From DYKG01 sp964596185 (lineage in GTDB: Bacteria > Muiribacteriota > Ozemobacteria > Ozemobacterales > Ozemobacteraceae), in contig CAZQUE010000014.1 of assembly GCA_964596185.1 (NCBI GenBank), positions 1 through 64,000 of the forward strand: a stretch of 64,000 nucleotides of DNA, read 5' to 3'. The stretch's first letter is position 1, and each line of letters opens with the position of its first letter. The notes under the pieces were generated by a model. The model did no database searches, was not told the origin of the DNA, and worked only from the letters and a program-made list of their open reading frames with translations. Below, piece after piece: positions 60,183 to 64,000 of this stretch. The translations under genes and the position numbers were made by a program.

Positions 60183-61162
60183 GAATTTATTTGTTCCTTG
60201 ATCCAGTTTTCGGCAAGATGTAAATCAATGTTTTTCATGCAGGGTCTGATCGGACAATTCTGACATTTTCCGAAACAATGATCAGCTTCGGGCAAAAGAA
60301 CCAGTTTTTTTGCACAAACCGGGCCCCAGCGTTTCGGAGTCATGGCGCGAACTGGCGGGAAAAAGGCGAGCACCGGCAAGTCTAATGCTGCGGCAAGATG
60401 CATTGGTCCAGTTGAACCTCCGATAAAGGCAGCGCATTCTCTGATTACTCCGGCAAGAATTTCCAGGTCAGGCACGTTTTTGATAAAAGCCAGACCGGGT
60501 TTTGCGGCAAAATGCTCGGCAAGATGCTCTTCACCAGGGCCAAGGCTAACTGCGACCTGAATTCCTGCAGCGACAAGGTTTTCAGCAATTTGCGCATATT
60601 GCGCCGGCGAAAGGTTGTAAGCTGAGCCACCATGGCCAGGGTGGATTAAAACGGGCTTTAATAGAGACTCCTGTTCGATTAATTTGCGGGCAATCTGTAG
60701 AGTTTCCTGTTTTATTGATAGTTCTGGCGGCGAGTCGTCAATTTGCTCTACTATCCCTTCAAGTAACTGCAGGTTATAGCGATATTCATGCATTTCATTT
60801 CGGGAACGCTTTTGCACTCGACGATCATTTAGCAGAAATTGCCATATATTTGAAGCTCTACCGGTTCTTGAGGGAATTCTAGCCAGAAAGGCAGCCTGTA
60901 AAACCCTGGCTGCGGGGTGAACAACAATGATACGTTCAACCTGGCAATCAATGAATTTTTTGGTCAGACTCAGCATTGCCGGGTAATCCTCGTCGATAAT
61001 AACCTCGTCGACCCATGGGCAGAGCTTTAGAACCGGAGCGGTATATTTGCGTACATGGGCGATAACATGCACTTTGGGAAAATTTTTGCGAATCTCTCTA
61101 AAGACTGGAGTTGTCAGAATCAGATCCCCTGCGCGATCGGTTCTGGAAATAATTACTCTCAT
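60179..61162 (-). CDS. Family 9 (heptosyltransferase-like) glycosyltransferase
   Basis: 327 residues, GT-B fold, cytoplasmic face of the inner membrane. Opening SRTDRAGDLILTTPVFREIR, the donor-site motif GGSTGPMHLAAAL and a C-terminal Cys cluster (CFGKCQNCPIRPC) are typical of LPS heptosyltransferases (WaaC/WaaF/WaaQ). Third of three such genes after waaA; ATGA overlaps on both sides. Confidence 0.9.
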   Translation of the reverse strand: MRVIISRTDRAGDLILTTPVFREIRKNFPKVHVIAHVRKYTAPVLKLCPWVDEVIIDEDYPAMLSLTKKFIDCQVERIIVVHPAARVLQAAFLARIPSRTGRASNIWQFLLNDRRVQKRSRNEMHEYRYNLQLLEGIVEQIDDSPPELSIKQETLQIARKLIEQESLLKPVLIHPGHGGSAYNLSPAQYAQIAENLVAAGIQVAVSLGPGEEHLAEHFAAKPGLAFIKNVPDLEILAGVIRECAAFIGGSTGPMHLAAALDLPVLAFFPPVRAMTPKRWGPVCAKKLVLLPEADHCFGKCQNCPIRPCMKNIDLHLAENWIKEQINS

Positions 61163-62163
61163 TGGCCGCCGTCTCCGAGTTTGCTGATGGCCTTGAAAAT
61201 TTCGACCGGGTCAATGCTTTGCATGCAGATATGATCTTTTCTTGGACAGACTTTAAGGCGGCAGGGAGCTTGGGGGCAGCTCTCGCTTCCGTAAAAATAC
61301 TGGACTTTTTCTGATAGGGAACCGGTTCTGGTCATGTCGGTCGGGCCGACCGGAACCATGGTTGGTGTGGCAAACATGGCTGCCAGATGCATGGTTCCTG
61401 AATCGTTCGCTACCATTGCCTTTGCTTGGCTCAATAGGATCGCCAACTTTTCAAGGCTTGTTTTTCCGGCAATGGAAGTTGAATTGTCTCCGGCAGCAGC
61501 TACTTTTTCGGCTATATCGGCTTCATTTCCGCTTCCAGTAACGAGAATCTTCAATTCTGGCTTTTTCTGATAGAGCAATTGCGCAAGTTTGGCAAACTTC
61601 TCGGCTGGCCAGCGCTTCGCCGCACCAAAAGCCGCACCCGGCGCAAAAATCAAATAGGGCTGATTTTTCGCCATGCCGAATTCATCAAGAGTTTGCGCTA
61701 TTTTTTCCGGGGTAAAGGAAAATCTCGGCAGGGGCATGAAATCATGTGCCAGACCTGCTTCCCTTACCAGGGCAAAATGGAGCCTGGATTCATGAATACT
61801 TTTAAAGTTTTCAGGTTTTTCCAGGGTTCGGGAAAGAAACATTTTTCGCCCCTGAGTGTTGTAACCAAGGCTGGAAGCACGGCAAAGCCAGGCAATAATG
61901 GCAGCACGTAACGAATCGGGCAGAACTATTATTTGATCGAAATTCTCTGATTTCAATTGCCGCAATCGCGGCAGGCTTGCCAGCATGAGGCCGTTAGTGG
62001 GAATTTCGTGAATTGCGGCAAAGGCTTCTGTGAAGCGGTATATCTGCGCAAGATGAGGTCGGGTAAGGATATGTACCTCATGTTTTTTTGCGGTTGCCAG
62101 AATCGCCGGCAAAGACATGACGACATCGCCGAGCCAGTTCAGGCCTATGAAGAGAACTTTCAT
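61159..62163 (-). CDS. Family 9 glycosyltransferase, probable lipopolysaccharide heptosyltransferase II
   Basis: 334 residues. Opening KVLFIGLNWLGDVVMSLPAI is the WaaF signature; FAPGAAFGAAKRWP and ANDSGTMHLAAMFATP follow, with the C-terminal CRLKVCPRKDHICMQSI Cys pattern common in WaaF. Closest of the three to a standard heptosyltransferase II. ATGA overlaps join it to both neighbours. Confidence 0.9.
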   Translation of the reverse strand: MKVLFIGLNWLGDVVMSLPAILATAKKHEVHILTRPHLAQIYRFTEAFAAIHEIPTNGLMLASLPRLRQLKSENFDQIIVLPDSLRAAIIAWLCRASSLGYNTQGRKMFLSRTLEKPENFKSIHESRLHFALVREAGLAHDFMPLPRFSFTPEKIAQTLDEFGMAKNQPYLIFAPGAAFGAAKRWPAEKFAKLAQLLYQKKPELKILVTGSGNEADIAEKVAAAGDNSTSIAGKTSLEKLAILLSQAKAMVANDSGTMHLAAMFATPTMVPVGPTDMTRTGSLSEKVQYFYGSESCPQAPCRLKVCPRKDHICMQSIDPVEIFKAISKLGDGGQ

Positions 62164-63134
62164 GAATTGTTCCTGAAAAAATCGATTATTTCGCTTGCGG
62201 TTTTGGCAAAATCAAAGTCGCGACAGGCAAAGGAATTTTTCGGACAAACCTCTCGTTGCCCATGCAGGCTGCATGGTTTGCATGGTAACTCATTGGAAAT
62301 AACCATTACCTTTGGTCCTGGAACCGGTGCAAAACCAAGCGAGGGCGAAGTCTGCAGGAAGATTCCAACTAATGGCAGATTAACAGCTCTTCCAAGATGC
62401 ATTGGGCCAGAGTCGGAAGATATCAGTCCCGCAGCCATTTTAAGAAAACCAGGAAGTTGGCGCAGGCTAAGCTGATTGCGCAGATCCAGCAGATCGTTGC
62501 CATTTTCGACAGGGCTGGTGCCTGTACCAATGAGAACGAGTTGTTTTTGAGATTGGCGGCGAAGCTCGTTTATCAACTCGATTGGCAAAACCTTGCCGGG
62601 TTTTGATGCATCGGCATGAACAGCAAAGAATTCACGTTCGGCAAGATTGTAATTGTTCAAAAGTTCATTTGATTGTTGCAGATACTCATGCGAAAAAGAG
62701 ATTGCCGGGTCAGGCTTTTCAATGCTGATCCTGCAGCTTTCGGCATACTTTTGCCAGACAGGGCGTTGGTCAGAAAACTTGAGTGGGAAGTTTCCCTTGA
62801 GGGCTGAAAATTGCTCAGAAAGTTGTCTTTTGATGTATCTGGTTTTGATTGGAGCTTTCAGAATAAGACTGATCGCGATGGTTGCCAGTTTTCCCTGAAG
62901 GTCATGAATCGAGGCGAACTCATGTTTCTGTAATTTTTTGATCAAGGTGGGCATTGTCGTGGCACCTTTGAACAGATGAACGGTGGCCGGTAGAAATTCG
63001 CTGAGTTCATGCCAGCGTTGATGTATCAGCAGATGGACTTCGGTGTCTTTCTGCTGCATAGCACGAATGGTTGGGATGGCCAACAAAATGTCGCCCATGG
63101 CATTCAGCCTTAATAGAAGTTCTTTCGGTCGCAT
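62160..63134 (-). CDS. Family 9 (heptosyltransferase-like) glycosyltransferase
   Basis: 324 residues. Opening LLLRLNAMGDILLAIPTIRA fits WaaC-like enzymes, with SSDSGPMHLGRAVNLP and a Cys cluster at the C-terminus (CKPCSLHGQREVCPKNSFAC). Lies 6 bases after waaA, so it may add the first heptose to Kdo; this order-based guess is inference. Confidence 0.9.
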   Translation of the reverse strand: MRPKELLLRLNAMGDILLAIPTIRAMQQKDTEVHLLIHQRWHELSEFLPATVHLFKGATTMPTLIKKLQKHEFASIHDLQGKLATIAISLILKAPIKTRYIKRQLSEQFSALKGNFPLKFSDQRPVWQKYAESCRISIEKPDPAISFSHEYLQQSNELLNNYNLAEREFFAVHADASKPGKVLPIELINELRRQSQKQLVLIGTGTSPVENGNDLLDLRNQLSLRQLPGFLKMAAGLISSDSGPMHLGRAVNLPLVGIFLQTSPSLGFAPVPGPKVMVISNELPCKPCSLHGQREVCPKNSFACRDFDFAKTASEIIDFFRNNS

Positions 63135-63140
63135 TGTTTT

Positions 63141-64000
63141 TCAGGGAAGCAGGTGGAGTCGTTGCAGATGATTGATGGTTCGCTCACTTGCCCCGGCCAT
63201 TGCATCGAGCACGGCCCTGGCTTTCTGGCCAGTCCGGGCAAATTCGTCAGGATGGTTGAGCCATTCTTGCAGAGCCTGACGCAGTTCTTCGGCATTTTTT
63301 ACGGTTACAGCTGCTTTTGCCCGGTTAAGTGCCATCATTTCATAGCGAAAATTGAAGGTTTCCGGTCCAGTAAGGATCGGCACTGAAAAGGCTGCGGGTT
63401 CCATGAGATTGTGCCCGCCTCTTTTGATAAGACTGCCGCCAACAAAAGCCAGGCTGGAAATGGCGTAGAAATTTCTCAATTCGCCGAGAGTATCGACGAG
63501 AATTACATGGGGTGCAACAGGTTTGGGGGCAGAAGCTCTTGAAAAATCGAGATTTTTCTTTTTGAGCAGCTCGATGACCTCATCGGCTCTCTTAACATGT
63601 CTGGGGGCAATGATAACCGTTGCTTTCAGGCTTGGCCAGAGAGGTTCAAGGGCATCTAGTATGGCGGTTTCTTCGCCGGGATGTGTACTGCCAAAGCAGA
63701 TTACCCGACGATTTTCCGGTAGTCCAAAGCGTTTTCTGATCAGGGCGGGGTCTGGTATTTCGTCAGCAAAATCGTATTTGAAGCAGCCAAGCGTCGAAAT
63801 TTTTTCAGATTCTACTCCAAGAATTTTGAATCTTCTCTGATAGTGCTTTTCTTGTGGCAAAACAAATGAAAAATTCTCGACGGCATTTTCAAAGAGGGGC
63901 CACAAAATGCGCATCATGCGCACGGATTTTTCATTGATGCGCCCGTTGATTATGCCGTATGGGATGTTTTTTCGTGCCAGCGTCGACAGCAGTAGCGGCC
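63141..64000 (-). CDS. waaA: 3-deoxy-D-manno-octulosonic acid (Kdo) transferase, 5' end missing
   Basis: Adds Kdo to lipid A at the inner membrane. About 286 C-terminal residues lie in the window, and the frame runs off the edge. GIINGRINEKS corresponds to the NARLSEKS segment, and ICFGSTHPGEE, APRHVKR and the GGSLIKRGGHNLMEPAAF donor loop are diagnostic. A GTG at 63923 is only an internal codon. It heads the visible LPS operon. Confidence 0.93.
   Translation of the reverse strand, partial: PLLLSTLARKNIPYGIINGRINEKSVRMMRILWPLFENAVENFSFVLPQEKHYQRRFKILGVESEKISTLGCFKYDFADEIPDPALIRKRFGLPENRRVICFGSTHPGEETAILDALEPLWPSLKATVIIAPRHVKRADEVIELLKKKNLDFSRASAPKPVAPHVILVDTLGELRNFYAISSLAFVGGSLIKRGGHNLMEPAAFSVPILTGPETFNFRYEMMALNRAKAAVTVKNAEELRQALQEWLNHPDEFARTGQKARAVLDAMAGASERTINHLQRLHLLP

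Noticed and set aside
1..64000. CRISPR arrays, tRNA or rRNA genes, prophage or insertion sequences
   Set aside because: No regularly spaced repeats, cloverleaf-like intergenic stretches, integrase or transposase genes were seen on either strand.

Overview
This window is a gene-dense piece of a chromosome from a Gram-negative-type (diderm) bacterium. The envelope genes show this: a Kdo transferase with three family 9 glycosyltransferases and a Kdo-pathway isomerase (LPS core), an outer-membrane beta-barrel ending in Phe, a periplasmic alpha-2-macroglobulin paired with penicillin-binding protein 1C, RlpA, and several lipoproteins. A FliA/WhiG-type sigma factor with CheC and CheD suggests flagellar motility or chemotaxis. 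The mix of many unrecognised secreted proteins, prepilin genes, tight ATGA/TGATG gene overlaps and frequent TTG starts resembles uncultured lineages such as Candidatus Riflebacteria. That placement is a guess from overall look, not proven. No rRNA, tRNA, CRISPR array, transposase or phage gene was seen.

Layout. 1-3.6 kb: the end of a gingipain-type (C25) cysteine peptidase, a KdsD/KpsF sugar-phosphate isomerase, an unknown secreted protein and a REP-like inverted repeat element. 3.6-11.4 kb (minus strand): ornithine carbamoyltransferase and a three-gene unit of a small membrane protein plus two UvrD-type helicase/RecB-type nuclease proteins that look like an AdnAB complex. 11.5-21.6 kb (plus): a hybrid sensor kinase with a periplasmic binding domain, then alpha-2-macroglobulin and PbpC. 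21.6-26.5 kb: a secreted, possibly triphosphate-tunnel-like protein, a TPR protein and a VTC/CotH/DUF4956 module. 26.6-36.7 kb (plus): one long operon with three paralogous OmpH-like coiled-coil proteins, three minor-pilin-type proteins and a 1609-residue secreted protein in the position that PilY1 occupies in classical minor pilin operons.

36.8-41.5 kb: an M42 peptidase, then an unusual plus-strand operon encoding a degenerate alkaline phosphatase homologue, a fusion of a degenerate archaeo-eukaryotic-type primase domain to a RecA/KaiC-like ATPase, and an acylphosphatase. 41.5-51.5 kb (minus): a LysM/M23 peptidase, a beta-barrel, a FecR/NTF2-like/carboxypeptidase-regulatory protein, a fibronectin-like lipoprotein, a GT-C glycosyltransferase, a MurC-like ligase, a B3/B4-domain protein and a small lipoprotein. 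51.7-59.7 kb: a DUF3465-like protein, RlpA, a HAMP protein, the chemotaxis/sigma-28 cluster (cheC-cheD-unknown-fliA), pth, gpmI, gmk and a FecR protein. 59.7-64 kb (minus): waaA-GT9-GT9-GT9-arfB.

The best candidates for undescribed biology are the pseudo-phosphatase/pseudo-primase-ATPase operon (38.0-41.5 kb), the OmpH-like/minor-pilin/giant-protein operon (26.6-36.7 kb), the AdnAB-like pair outside its usual actinobacterial setting (4.7-11.4 kb) and the four-gene envelope operon (45.5-51.5 kb). Several sigma-70 promoters are close to consensus, and three rho-independent terminators share nearly the same hairpin. All functional calls come from reading motifs by eye; no database search was run.
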